Below, one piece after another: positions 32,139-44,310 of a stretch of 64,000 nt of DNA (its first letter is position 1; the number at the start of each line of letters is the position of its first letter). Source of the DNA: Hetaerina americana (lineage: Eukaryota; Arthropoda; Insecta; Odonata; Calopterygidae); NCBI GenBank assembly GCA_022747635.1, contig JAKTNV010000023.1, positions 1,296,001 to 1,360,000 on the forward strand, given 5' to 3'. The translations under genes were made by a program, and so were the position numbers. The notes beneath the pieces are model-generated. The model ran no database searches and was not told the origin of the DNA. It was given only the letters and a program-made list of their open reading frames with translations.

Positions 32139-33879
32139 ACTTACTTGCACTCCTGCCGTTTCGCATACAATTCCAACTCCTACCAGAGAAGAAGGCAACA
32201 CCATCAACACTCGTCCATACCGTATTCCCGAAGCCCACAAGGAGGAGGTGCAGAAACAGATCCAAGAAATGCTGAGAGACGAAATAATAGCACCCAGCAG
32301 AAGCACATGGAACTCTCCCAAACTGGTTGTCTCCAAGAAAAAAGATGCGTCCGGGAAACAAAAGTGGAGAATCGTGGTTGATTACCGGAAACTGAATGAA
32401 GTCACGGTGGGTGATGCGTTTCCGTTGCCAAATATTACGGAAATACTTGATCAACTTGGCAAGGCAAGGTACTTTAGTACTCTAGATTTGGCCAGTGGCT
32501 ACCACCAGGTGCCTATGGAGGAGAGGGAAAGATGTAAGACGGCTTTCAGTACGGGTAACGCCCATTTTGAATTTCTAAGAGTGCCGTTTGGCCTTAAGGG
32601 GGCCCCCGCTACATTTCAGCGGTTATTGAACACCGTGTTCATTGGGCTACAAGGGCTGCATTGTTTTGTTTACCTTGATGATATCGTTGTTTTTGGAAGT
32701 GATTTTAAGTCTCATAATGAAAAACTGAGGGAGGTATTTGAGAGACTGCGTGAGTACCAACTGAAACTACAGCCGGAAAAATGTGAATTTTTACAAAGGG
32801 AAGTAAACTACTTAAGGCATGTGATTTCAGACGAAGGTGTAAAGCCGGATCCTCTGAAGACCAAGGCGGTAGAGGAATTCCCACGACCTACCAACACCAA
32901 GGAGTTGAAGAGTTTTTTGGGACTGTGTGGCTATTACAGAAGGTTCATTCCTAGATTTTCCCGAGTCGCCACACCCTTGCATGGATTGCTAAAAAACGCG
33001 GTTAATTTCAAATAGGAGGACGCAGAGGAAGAAGCCTTTTGAAGCCTAAAAGAATGTTTGGTGGAGGAGCCAATCCTCCAATATTCTGATTTCACGCGTC
33101 CTTTCACCCTTACTTCGGACGCTAGCAACAGGGCTCTGGGGGCCGTTTTATCTCAAGATGCATCAGGAAAGGACTTACCAATCGCTAATGCAAGCCGCGC
33201 ATTAAATAAAACTGAGATAAATTACACAACATCTGAAAGAAAACTCTTAGCAATTGTGTGGGGGAAACAGGATTTTCGATCGTATCTGTATGGCCGAAGT
33301 TTCACTGTGGTTACCGACCACAAACCACTGACATGGCTAATAAATGTCAAGGATCCAAGCTCGCGGTTGATGCGGTGGCCAATTAAATTAGAAGAATACG
33401 ATTTTAAGTTAGTCTATAAGAAGGGTTCTATGAACACTAACGGCGATGCCCTCAGCAGGATATGTGTTGTAGATTTCAGCCAGGAGACTGCGAATGAAAC
33501 AAGTAAAAGTGACCAAATTCCAGAAGGAAAGAGGAGGGAATTATTGCACGAATTCCATGATTCACCCGTGGGGGGACATCAGGGCATGAACCGGACTTAT
33601 GATGGAATAAAAATGTATCATGAATGGCCAGGAATGAAGCGTGATGTGGAGGTGTATGTTCGATCTTGTGAGTCATGTCAGAAAAATAAAGTGACTCAAA
33701 GGAAGACCAAAATGCCGTTGGTCATCACCACGACCCCGGAGTTTGTATTCGAGAAATGTAATGTGGACATCGTGGGACCTTTAACTGCGACCTCTAATGC
33801 AAATAAGTATCTGCTGACATTTCAGGACGACTTGTCTAAGTATACGGAAGCCATTCCTTTACCAGACCAAGAGGCATAA
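32110..33879 (+). pseudogene. pol: Element A reverse transcriptase, RNase H and integrase N-terminus (broken)
   Basis: RT: KWRIVVDYRKLNEVT, YFSTLDLASGYHQVPMEE (motif A), FGLKGAPATFQRLL (motif B) and CFVYLDDIVVFG (YxDD box near 32670). Stops: TAG at 33013-33015 (TGG in B) and TGA near 33040 (CGA in B). RNase H: PFTLTSDASNRALGAVLSQ, then FTVVTDHKPLTWL. Integrase zinc region: HDSPVGGHQGMN ... SCESCQ; first catalytic D in KCNVDIVGPL. It ends at TAA 33877-33879, a stop shared with B. From about 33087 on it is almost identical to B. Confidence 0.9.
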
Positions 33880-33882
33880 ACG

Positions 33883-34578
33883 GTGGCTAGAGCACTGGTG
33901 GAAAAGATAATATTGAAGCATGGAGTCCCTAAGCTTCTACTATCCGACCAAGGGAGCAACTTCCTCAGCGAAGTATTTAAGAGCACCTGTCGCCTGCTAG
34001 GAATAAAGAAACTACAGACGACAGCCTATCGGCCACAATCAAACGGCGCTTTAGAAAGAAGTCATAGGACACTGACGGAATATCTCCGACATTTCATTTC
34101 CTCCGAACAGGATAATTGGGATGTTTGGATCCCGTACGCCATTTTTGTGTTCAACACGACACCTCATTCGTCGACGGGTTTCACTCCTTTTGAGATGATG
34201 TTCGGTAGAAAGGCGAATCTTCCTACATCGTTGCAGAAGGAATCCTCAGTCATAATCTACACCTGCGACGATTACGTAAGGGAACTAAAACAAAGAATGA
34301 ATGAAACTCACTCTAAGGCTAAAAAAGTGCTACAAAGGGCCAAGGAAAGAAGCAAGGAACATTATGACAAGTCAGCAAACCTGCAGCTATTTGAAGTGGG
34401 TGACAAGGTGCTGCTGCATGACGAAAGTGTACGTCGAGGGAGATCGAAAAAACTGTCTTCCCAATGGACGGGTCCTTATGAGGTAATCGGTCGGGATGGG
34501 GTGAATGTCACCATTAAAAAGGGGAGGAGAAAAGGAGAAGTAAAAGTTCACTCCAATCGTCTAAAATTGTTTCTCTGA
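33883..34578 (+). pseudogene. pol: Element A integrase C-terminal part
   Basis: Same frame as the preceding stretch, separated from it only by the TAA. LLLSDQGSNFLSEVF holds the second catalytic D and TAYRPQSNGALERSHRTL the E of the DD35E triad. The end is basic (KKGRRKGEVKVHSNRLKLFL) and stops at TGA 34576-34578. Integrase would insert the DNA copy and make the 4-bp duplication. The residues look intact, but the frame is cut from its N-terminal half. Identical by eye to 58954-59649. Confidence 0.85.
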
Positions 34579-34586
34579 CTCTCTAC

Positions 34587-34588
34587 AG
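34587..34588 (+). promoter_or_regulatory. Element A putative env splice acceptor
   Basis: TTTCTCTGACTCTCTACAG is a pyrimidine-rich tract ending in AG, 12 bases before the env ATG. The same sequence is at 59641-59659. Confidence 0.65.
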
Positions 34589-34599
34589 GCAGCCTCAGG

Positions 34600-36347
34600 A
34601 TGAGTCCCGTAGTCTCCTTTTGTTTACTGCTGGTGACTTGTGCCATGGCAAGAGATTATCTACAGGAAACTTACGAGAAGACCCCAGGGATTTTCTACAA
34701 TAATATAGGTGAGGTTGAGCTCTTCAATAGTGAGTGGAAAATAGTGACATATGTGAATTTAGCCCAATTATTTGACAACGCCAACACCGTTAAGAAGTAT
34801 GCAAGGTTGACAGGTGAATACTGTGAATTGCATAAGAATGCAAGCTGGAATCATCTCACGGGCTGCAGTACCCTAAATCCTGGAGTGAAGTCTAAACTTC
34901 TTACATTGGAAGGAATGCGACGAATGATCACTCAACTTGCCGGGGGAATGGCGAGAAGGAGGAGGGGATTATTCAATTTTATAAGCGAAGAGAGTAAGGT
35001 GCTTTTTGGGACTTTAGGTGAGGCCGACGCGAAATTTTATATAAATAAGATAAATCAACTCGAGACGGAACGCTCTCAATTCCTTGTTATAGTTGATTAA
35101 CATGTAACGATGCTAAAATCCAAAATTTCCACAGTGAATAGTACTTTAGCAGATGTGGAAGCCAACGAAGGTCTTCTGTCTGAGGGGTTGGAGAAATTGA
35201 GAAATTATGTAAATGAGTCAACCGGAGAATTGAAGGTTCAGAGTGCCTACCTTTCATTGACGAAAACAGCTCACGAACATTTGACCCTACTAATCCATGC
35301 CGTGGATGATGCGATTCATCAATACGAGACCATCTTGGACGCAATCGTTGGTGCACACAAGGGGGTGGGGCAGCCACAGATAATTAGCCCTGACGATGTG
35401 ATCAATATACTTAAGAAGGAGCAACCAAATTTGCCCAAAGGACTATCCCTTCCTTTTCCCCCAAGTGTGGTTTACACCAATGATTTTGTAAATTGTTAAA
35501 ATTAGTGTTTTTATTCAAGGATTTGTTGGGGTACGTGTTACATTTGCCCCTCTGTAATGAAATTAGATTTAATGTGTACCAAGTGTTGCCTCTACCTACT
35601 CTTGTGGAAAAAACTAAAAATAAGTTCATTTTTATTCAACCAAATCACCCGTACTTACTAGTAGATGAGATGAAAAGGTACTTTGTGAAGCTATCCCAGG
35701 AATAATTTAAAAATTGTAAGGAAATAACAAATAATTGGAGAACCTGTAGACAGTTACATCCATTAGAACTATTGCAGATCCACAAGAATAGCGAAGCTGA
35801 CATGTTGCAACCAATTAATGCAATCCTTTCGTTTTGCAAACGTAAAATCGTTGAATTAAACCAAATGGTATGGATACCTACCGGTTCCAGAAAATGGTTA
35901 TATGTTGCGCCCCAGCCCGAAAGTGTAACCCTTCTATGTAATGAAAAGGATCCTTACGATATTGCCGTGCATGGGACGGGAAAATTGACCTTTCTCACTT
36001 TTTGCAAGGGTTACGGTCTGGGAACAGTTTTGCAAGAAGAATTAATCGCGAAATCTAATTATACTAATAATGATTTCATTCAACCTCTAACCCTAAATTT
36101 TGATTGCTGTGTGGAGGAACGAGAGCCTACCTGGGCGCAGCTAGAGGATCAATTACCATTGAGAGCTTTGGCCCGCCACGCGGCGGATTTGCGTGTTGCA
36201 AGTGTGAAAGTAAACACTATTGAAAAAATGATTGAAAAGACAAAACAGGAAAATATTGACAAAAGGAACCCATTCTCATCTCTCTGTGATGGGATACCTG
36301 TGTATTTGTCTAGCTATTTGTTTTCTTGTATATTTTTGTTCATGTAA
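34600..36347 (+). pseudogene. env: Element A Env, baculovirus F-like (broken)
   Basis: ATG at 34600; the signal peptide MSPVVSFCLLLVTCAMA is visible. A basic cleavage site ARRRRGLFNF at about residue 126 precedes a hydrophobic fusion-peptide-like start, as in baculovirus F/insect errantivirus Env proteins. A TAA at 35098-35100 replaces the glutamine codon of B. Further breaks lie near 35485 and at a TAA near 35703. The last open part is 35772-36347. It would drive membrane fusion; this copy cannot make a whole protein. Confidence 0.85.
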
Positions 36348-36603
36348 ATGTTGCTGTAAAAGGGACTATAAACGTAAAACGGACGGGAAAGGGAACGATT
36401 GCAGAGATATATGCCTCATCTTCAAACCTAAGATTATAAGCAAATTTCTTGTATCAAATGAACAATTATCGTCTACCGTCGGTACGCCTGAGGTAGATCC
36501 TAATAACGATGCCATGGAATTATGCGCCCTCAATCATTCAACGGAAAATACCCGACCACCACTGCCTCCCAATGTTTCTGGCAATGTAAGAGGTAGAAGA
36601 TAA
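36232..36603 (+). other. Element A env tail frame (membrane anchor and cytoplasmic part in another frame)
   Basis: One frame off from env. It reads CICLAICFLVYFCSCKCCCK, a good membrane segment ending in cysteines and basic residues, then a hydrophilic tail with RPPLPPNVSGN. The env frame ends in SCIFLFM instead. Element B has exactly the same arrangement. Confidence 0.6.
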
Positions 36604-36822
36604 TTGGCTAAGGTGTCTCTGTACTCTACCAAATGTAATACTAAGGCTATCATGTATGTGTACTCATAGCGAATCTTCCATCAAATTTTGTTTTGCATTT
36701 ATGATTGTATTTTATACTTGTGACATGTCAGGCAGGATGTTGCCATGGGTAAAACCTCCTGAGGCTAGTGCGCCAATACGTGTTTGGTGTCGAGAGAAAC
36801 AATGTCACCCATGTTTCTCTCT

Positions 36823-36837
36823 GTTGATGGGGGGACG
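36823..36837 (+). promoter_or_regulatory. Element A polypurine tract
   Basis: GATGGGGGGACG immediately before the 3' LTR, the expected plus-strand primer site. Confidence 0.7.
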
Positions 36838-37384
36838 TGTTGCATCCGCGTGTTCTGCCGTGTGATTCCCCGGCCAAGAATGGCGTGGGTCCGAGGAACC
36901 GAGTCACCGCTGGTGACTCGATGTGGACATAGGCCCACAGTGATTGATAACTGGTGACTCGCCGTGGACTACGGACCAATGGTTGATGCCGAACCCCCCC
37001 CCCTTTCTGCCTGGAGAGGGATGTTGATAACGACGACGGGTGACTGATGTCATCCCAAAGAAGCCAGTCTGGGACTCGAGATCAGAGAGGAAGGTTGGGC
37101 TGGGCTCCTTCTTTTGGTTGGAAGCGCCGAGCAGTGTCAAAGGGATATAGTATACATTGTTGTAAACTCTGTTTCTGCCTAGACTATATTAAATTTGGGT
37201 TTGAATCGGGACCGCCGTTGTACGCTTTTTAGTTCTTTCTTTTCCCCCATTTCTATCAACGAACTCCTCTCCACGTCATGACCCACCGAACTAAAAGCCC
37301 CCGTGTACCCTCGAGGCAGCCACTCGACTCTTGGGCTACTTTCTCGCCTCGCCAATATCCCCGCGAAGACGAGGGGATACGACA
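36838..37384 (+). repeat. Element A 3' LTR (547 bp)
   Basis: Starts TGTTGCATCC and ends GATACGACA. It differs from the 5' LTR at about 20 sites plus indels (for example a 4-base GATT-type insertion near 36945). ATTAAA near 37187. Confidence 0.9.
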
Positions 37385-37388
37385 ATTT
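37385..37388 (+). repeat. Target site duplication of element A, right (ATTT)
   Basis: ATTT directly after the 3' LTR, equal to 29425-29428. Confidence 0.85.
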
Positions 37389-39390
37389 GCATTTACACGA
37401 CTTGATTATTTTGTATGTGGAATTAAAGGGTAGATTATTCTTCTTTTGTTGCGATCCTTGGATGTATTCCAGCGATTGCTCCGATAGACAACGTCATACC
37501 TCCAAATCACGGAATGCCAAGCACAGTTGATTATTTCCGTATATAATTTTCAACCATCATTCTTTGTCATATTTTTCCTCCATCCTTAGCTCTTCTCGCA
37601 TGAAAATCGGTTTCCGAAAGGTTACCTCTAGTTTCTCCTCCAATTCCTCGACTGATAACCCATTCCAGTGTTTTGGGGGGGTTTGACACTACTTCCAACT
37701 TGTGTTATTCTCACACCCGTAGTCGTCATCTTGTCCGGTATGCCAATCATAAAACTCTTTTTAAAATCCTTCAAAAATTCGCCCATTGCGTGGCTTTCCT
37801 GGAGTATCACAAACGGAATCTCCTTTGATTTACCTCCCAAATCCCTAGTAATTTCTGTTTTGGTGGTTCCTCTACTATTTCGGGGCTCTTCAGCTCTTTC
37901 GCTGCTGTACTCAATCCAGTTCTCCAAGATGAAGTTTTAAATTAAAATTTACGCGTATTCAATGAGGCATTACCTACATACATGTGGCAATTAAAAGCAG
38001 GTGCAACCTGTTGTGGCGGAATGATCGTTTTTTGAATCGGTTCCAAATACTTTCTGGAAGAGTTATTTTACTGTTAGTTGTACAGGGTGTGCACGGGAAA
38101 AGATGCGACTGGTCCTTCTACGTGCGAACTGCCCGCCGCATTACAGTCAATGAGACTTCCTCTTCGAGCGACGTTTGTGCTAAGTAAAACACCACCTTGC
38201 TCGTGGACCTATCTCGGATTGTTCCCGCCCAAAAGCGATTCTTACCTGAGCTTGTACACGCTTGCTGTGCAAATTGTTGTGTTGGTGAGAATAAAGTTGC
38301 TAAATAAGTAGCATAAAATCAAGTATTCATTCAAACACTCTCATCTCTTTTGTACAGATCACATGCATCACTCCAAGTTACCACACTTAGAGCACATCGG
38401 GCGCAATAAATGAATCGCGTGCGCCAGTATCAACGGTGGATGTGTTCCAATGTTGACGTGATCTGATACCGAAGCCTCATACTCGGACAAAAGATCAACT
38501 TATCCACCAGCTCACGTGGACAGCAACCGAAGCGAGGAATTGAAAAGAAAGGAAAGGGAGCGGGGCCCTCTCGGCATTCTCGCCGATGCATGACGATCCC
38601 TGTCTTGGCAATATCCTCGTACGGCACTCACGCACCCTCGGATCGAGGCACCGGGGAGAGCAAAAAATGTGAAGAGGCAAAAAATACGGGGGAGGAGAGC
38701 ATCCTAGGTCCCCCCCGTGTTTTGGAGGTCTGAAAACTCGGACTTCCCGGCGTCCTGACTCATCAACGGAGAGACCCACGCTTCAATAAAGATTATACCC
38801 ACCCGAGCCCCGTGTTCCACCTCGCCTCCCCCTACCTCCACGCCTTCGGCAATAGTTACGGGGGTCTTCATGATGATCCACATCTAGGCGGAGGGAGTGG
38901 CCCTCGTGCTCCATTCGGCCACGGGAGTTGTTCAACCGCGCCGCTGCCTCCGACACGATACGCGGCCCTCCTCGCCGCCCACTTACTTTTCCCCTCCCGT
39001 CCTCATCTTTTGATTTACGGAAACGGACTCATTTCCGTCTCGTGGGTTGAGTGGGGGGAGAGGGAGAGGAGAGGGGGGGAGAGAGAACATCCGCTTCTAG
39101 TTTGGCCGGCACATGATCCCCCCGGACACGCGACTGATTGCCGGCACGGCGCCCATCAACGAAATGTGACCACCGCCCGACGCCCTCAACGCCGGTCACT
39201 TCCCCCCGATAAGCGACAGTTAGGGCATCAAAGACAAAATATAGAACTATTCACTCCCAAACTTCCGTGAACTAACTAAGGGCTTGCTTTCACGCTTGCG
39301 CCCCAATTCCCCAATTTCGGATAACTAGCGAAATCTTGGTCAGAGACATTTTGGTCACGGGTGTCCCAACGCCTTAAGGTGATATCGCAA
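37389..39390. other. Unassigned DNA with a GC-rich patch
   Basis: No gene recognised. A 99-residue minus-strand frame at 37927-37628 (SKEIPFVILQESHAMGEFLK) looks protein-like but matches no family I know. The GC-rich stretch at 38490-39230 includes a GA-rich run at 39048-39088. Its long frame (38812-39270) is low in complexity and not convincing. Confidence 0.45.
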
Positions 39391-39409
39391 ATGCTTATCT
39401 ATGTAGATA

Positions 39410-39585
39410 ATTCTGGGACAAAAAAGCATCCGTGTCCGATTCGAACCAGTGACCTTGTAGTTGCCATGGCGGAAAATTGGATATATGTACGCCAGAGTAT
39501 CCTGCCAAATATTTACGGCGGACTCCATGACGGCGATGGAATTTTACCTCTCCTTCGAATGGTAGAGCAACTATTACCTTCATGA
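39410..39585 (-). repeat. Possible SINE with B box
   Basis: The minus strand has CACTGGTTCGAATCGGACAC, a near-perfect Pol III B box, followed by a short T/A-rich end. An A box about 40 bases upstream is weak. Probably a decayed tRNA-derived SINE. Confidence 0.35.
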
Positions 39586-40007
39586 ACTTGGGTGTCGCAA
39601 TATACCGGAAACAATTAAATCTTTTGAGAAGTGATTACATTCTGGTGTGCTCAATGATGGATTACCGAGCAACCACCCTGAGTGCGTACTTTAAATGTGC
39701 CCCACGGGATTCTTCCGAAAAATGAGTGCAAAATCGATCACGCAGGTAACTTCGCAAATAAGGTCGAGAAACAGCATTCTTATCCGTAAAATAATGCTTG
39801 GGAATTAACGGCGAAGATTTTTTCAAATGTCCTGGCAACAAATCTGAAAAACAAATTATTTCTTCAACAGATGGTGTTTATAAAATTCAATATTTTTTCG
39901 TCATATTCAAAGAAACTGCGGGAGGAGCTGCGGCCGTTACCTTTTACGGAGCTATCCACCAATGCGCAGTACACTGTAAATATTTTAAAGTGCGCAAATC
40001 ACATTTC

Positions 40008-40070
40008 TCGACCGGGATTTGAAGCCCGATGTCCCGCTGAGTGCTTTGGCCAGTTAAGCTACCGGAGTTT
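40008..40070 (-). repeat. tRNA-derived SINE head
   Basis: The minus strand reads TAGCTTAACTGGCCAAAGCA (A box within a D arm), then, about 36 bases on, GCTTCAAATCCCGG (B box). Spacing and arms fit a tRNA-derived SINE head. The body would run toward 39900. It is not a plausible functional tRNA, because the acceptor arms do not pair. Confidence 0.6.
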
Positions 40071-40072
40071 GA

Positions 40073-43000
40073 TCCTCTAAATTTCGGCGTTTGTTCGTCA
40101 TTTTGGGTTTATTGTTTGTTGCAGTAGTAAATGGGGGAGGCGATATGATTGCATCGATATTTGCACCAATATTACTAGGTGATTCACTGAAATTACTTAA
40201 GCGGCCGAAGTACTGCCATGTGCAAGACCCAAGGGAAACGACCGCGTTGCCATCCTTGGAAAAGGATCAACTCACATTTCAAAATTTTTAATTATCGAAT
40301 TAATTATTACAGACATCAAAAAGCTCTCTCGAGAAAACATTCTGGACTTACACAGGCTCCCCATTTGGATCTACGGGCAGGCACTACTCGAGTATGTCAA
40401 GTGTCAATGAACTCGGGGAGTAAGAAAATGTAGGGATGTGCATTGCGGAGTTAGATAACCCTCTCTGTATCCCCCATATTTTCCCCTTACAGCTCCCATA
40501 TCATGAATCTAACATTTTTGATCCAGATCAATTATGATACGTAAAACTACGCCAGGAAATAATAAATAGATATATTTTGAAAATCATTTTCACTGGTCAC
40601 ATTTTCTGCTATTAAGTCTTTTCCGGGACGAAGTTCAAGTTGCTTCTGGTCAGAGGGAGTTCATATAATTTTAGTTATTGGTAATTTGTACGAAAAGTCA
40701 AAATAATCTGAGATGATGTTCCAGGCCTTTGAAAGTATTTGTGCTGCATATTTGATGTTTTTTAAAGCATTATTTGCAATTGAAACTTGAGCAGGCAACA
40801 AATATTTGTTGACTACGGAGGAATAAGGAGCGTTTATTAACTTTTTCCATTTTTCTTCTGAACTTGGACAGTAAATTTGAATGGCAAAAACAAAACATAT
40901 TCCATCATGTGAAAAATTCACTGTAGTCATTATTGATGTTTTATATAATTCACGCGAATATGTTGAAAACTTGAGGATGTACTTAAATGTATAAAATATA
41001 GCTTAGCATTTCATTTGCATGGCATAGTGCGTGAAATGGTTGACTTTGTGATATTACTCAGATAAGTACTCACTGAGTTACCTGTGGTCATGTACTTGAG
41101 ACATATCTCCAATCTGCTTCTCAGGACACTACTTCCGTCATTCACGTATTCCTTCTTCATAGTTACGTACACGATATGTGCTCACCAGGGCAAGGCAAGA
41201 GCACAGGAAGAAGATCTGGCACGAAACCATATTATTACCATCGTATGTTACTCCAAAACTTTTGCATCAATACATTTTCACGTAAGTCTATCGTGGCAGA
41301 AGCTGCAAGCTACGAAACTATCGTTTATCGTAAGGATTTGTTTTGATTTAAGGTAGTTGTTATCAGAGTTCCTTGCAATACCTACAATTTACGTCGATGA
41401 AGCCTATACACTTGTGACATGTATTTTAAAGTAAGGATTATGATTATTTTATTCCCTGCATGGCGGAATAGTCCAAATCATAGTCTTCTCACATGCACTC
41501 TTTTACTTCAAATACGAGCCATCCATATTTAACCCTTGTAATAAAACAACATTCTTTCACAATACCGGATAACACAAACGCAACGATGCAGTCATACCCA
41601 TGCATTGTGCAAAGTAAAAGTGCTGGATGAAGCGGAAGAGGAAACATGAGGCAATCGCAGATGCATAGTTATTGAAATACTTAGTTCACACAACAGAAAC
41701 TCGAAGAAATTTAGACACTGCTAACTTCAAAGTAGTCGAAATCTTCATCTACGCATTAATTAACCATGCAACCATTCTATTAATGCTGTTCTTGCATTTA
41801 ATACGACTACATTTTATTAAAATATAAGCATTTACTTTCCCATTTGTTCAGCGTATTGATTGCACTTAATACGTAGCACACCATTTAAAACGCTAATGAT
41901 TTTAAAAATATTTTACGCTCATTGAACTCGGTGAATTTTCTATACTGTTCAAAATATTAGCGCAGTTGATAATTACTTATTTCCACAATTTGCGTCACAT
42001 ACATGACCAGGCAATACAATTTAGCGGATGCCGTGGGTAATTCAGTCCATAGTCTTTTAAATATCCCTCCTGCTTAACTTTGAAATTTACATTCAGGCAC
42101 AATTTAAATGAAAAGAATAGGATATATTGAGATTACGAAAAATTTCGAAAGAAACACTAAACAACGCACGAAGGAACTGACAGATTTCGTGGTTCAGCGG
42201 CAGAAAACTTCTGAAATTCTCGTTATCACCCCCGGAGGAGGTCTTGCAAGATATTCCCCCAAACCGAAATTTGATATGTTTGCAAAGTGCTCCTTCCGCC
42301 GCCATCTACTTCCTCTGTACACCTTCCTTGGCTTTCTCTCGCTTTCGCAGTTCATTGTTTATCTCCAGATTCGCAAAATCGCTTCGCCTCCTCTCATTAT
42401 AGGTTGCGCCGAAACCATGTTTTATGAAAATTAGAATAACCTCGAAAGCAGAACAAAACATATCCGATATCCCTTGGGATAATCACCGTGCTGGCGGCGT
42501 CCATATACTTGCATCGCAGTCCACCGTACACTCACCTTTAAACCCTCTCCCGTAGTTATTTCCTCACCCGCGTGACGTCATCAGCCAGATTAAAGCGACT
42601 GGCCTCGTTAAAAAACTATGCCTGCCTCAAGAGGTGGGGAGGGGAGATTGAGTTGGGGGGGGGGCTAGTAGCGTCCGCGACGAAGCGAGGGCGTGCGAAA
42701 ATTGACACCGGAGTTGGAGCAGGCGTTTTCGATGGCAGATCTTTGGGCGCGTCCTCCGCGGGAATGGCAGGCCTCCGTGCGCAATTCCTCCGTCTATTGG
42801 CACGGCATCCGATCGGATTGCACTGGAGTCCCGTCCGCTGAGGGGGTCGGTTAGGTGGAAGGGAAGCAATTTGGAGAAAATTAAGTTTGTGATGACTTAT
42901 TACCATTTGCAGTTCGTAGAGCGGTCAGCATGCAGTTGAAATCTGAATGGTTCCATTTAGCAGATCAAGGGTTCCACAGTTCGGCCATTCCGAGCGAATC

Positions 43001-43509
43001 TGGAGCACCGGCATAGGGTCACGATAGAGAGCGTAAATCACCCGAGGACTTCCCCAGCGTGACTGATTCACTCGTCATTCGTCTGCCGGGAACACCGAAC
43101 TGCGTCGATAGCGAAACACGCCCGTCTTACCTTTCAAGAGGCAATAGCATTTCTTTGTTGAGGATTGTAGAGGGCAAATAGCTTCAAGATGGCAGACATT
43201 AATTATGAAAGGGGCAGTTTTAATTTTATTTAATTCTCTACGTTTTTTCCTCTTTTGTTGACACTTTAAAATTGGTTTTCATGAAAAATCATCTGGTAAA
43301 AGTATTTTTTCTCACTTGAAAAGTAGCGCAGTCCCTTGCAAGTTCATAATTGTAAATGAAACGAGGATTCTTTAGTTATAGTGATAAAAATAATTTTCCG
43401 TTATAAATGACTTAATTTCTCCAAAACTGGAATAGTGCAATATTAGAGGTAGGCATTGGTCGATCATTAACGACCATTCAATCCTGGGCGTTGTATGAAC
43501 TTCATTTCT
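40073..43509. other. Unassigned DNA
   Basis: About 3.4 kb without a recognised gene. An 89-residue minus-strand frame at 40930-40661 includes NNALKNIKYAAQILSKAWNI, which faintly recalls P-element/THAP9-type transposase but is too short to call. A GC-rich patch with a G run lies at 42630-42850. Confidence 0.45.
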
Positions 43510-44309
43510 CATTGCCAAACATTACTTCTTTCTAAATTTCTTCGTAAATTCTGCTAGTCTTCATTCCGTCTAGAGCGCTTAGTCCTCGTCCTATCTTAAC
43601 TTCGCTCACCCAGCGTTCTCCCTTCCACACAATCACGGCCTTCAGCATACCACCAGCTTTCAATTTGTTCTCCATCCACTTTCTATGCCCATTCAGAATT
43701 CTCTCAGTAGTACTTATCTTCTCTTCAGCAAACCAATTTGGAACCTCAGCGTTGGACTTCCACTCTTTCCAAATTATTTTCTCAATTCTTCGCCGCATCA
43801 AAATTTCAAAAGCCCCCAATCTACGCTCATCGTCTTGCCTCGAAGACTAAACTCTCACATCCATGTCGTAAAGCACTACGCTCTATATCAAAGCTATCAC
43901 TGATTTTGTCTTCGCAACTTTAATTCCGTTTTCAAATTTCTTCTTCTTGAACTTTCCCCTTTCAATAGTGGATTCTCTTTCTAAAGCCCCCACCACTATG
44001 TCCCTTTTTCTCTAACACGTTGCCCATACACGGGAATTGCTTCATCTGCTCGGGTTTATTCCCTCCGACTTCATTTTTGACTACACTTTCCTAGTTATCG
44101 AGAATCTCATTAATTTTGTTAATTTTTGACTAGTGATTATTCTTCTCTTACCGTTTTCAGTGTACTTGTAAAGCACTAAAAACAATAGCCAACCGTTGGC
44201 TGTCCAACCCACTATTGCTTAAATCTGCAAACCTAACTTATACAATTTTCTCGCACCCAGCACGCCTTTCTTATGCAACCATTAAACATATCCTTAGCAT
44301 ACAAGGTTG
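43510..44309 (-). pseudogene. Divergent RTE-like LINE, C-terminal and RT end
   Basis: The minus strand at 43819-43532 reads MGAFEILMRRRIEKIIWKEW and later GMLKAVIVWKGERW, the C-terminal domain of RTE/CFDP2-like proteins. It is only distantly like the other copies here. Upstream, near 44100-44300, are decayed RT parts equivalent to 5150-5360. It breaks off at the mariner insertion near 44310, and RT resumes at 45345. An older, separate lineage. Confidence 0.65.
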
Positions 44310-44310
44310 A

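Larger units (their letters stand above)
29429..37384 (+). mobile_element. Errantivirus-like (Gypsy, env-bearing) LTR element A, degenerate
   Basis: A 7,956-bp element: 5' LTR, tRNA-Leu-type primer site, gag, protease-RT-RNase H-integrase, env, polypurine tract, 3' LTR, flanked by ATTT. The order, the spliced env and an Env of the baculovirus F kind point to errantivirus-type Gypsy elements of insects. The two LTRs differ at about 20 substitutions plus several indels, so the insertion is older than B. Gag, pol and env each carry stops or frameshifts. Parts of pol and env are nearly identical to B. Confidence 0.9.

Noticed and set aside
32017..32454. Minus-strand frame over element A pol
   Set aside because: Antisense shadow of RT; not conserved in B.
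38812..39270. 152-residue GC-rich frame
   Set aside because: Low complexity, no motif, and explained by base composition.
42905..42980. TAGAGCGGTCAGCATGCAG, SINE-like on the plus strand
   Set aside because: Resembles an A-box region but no convincing B box follows.
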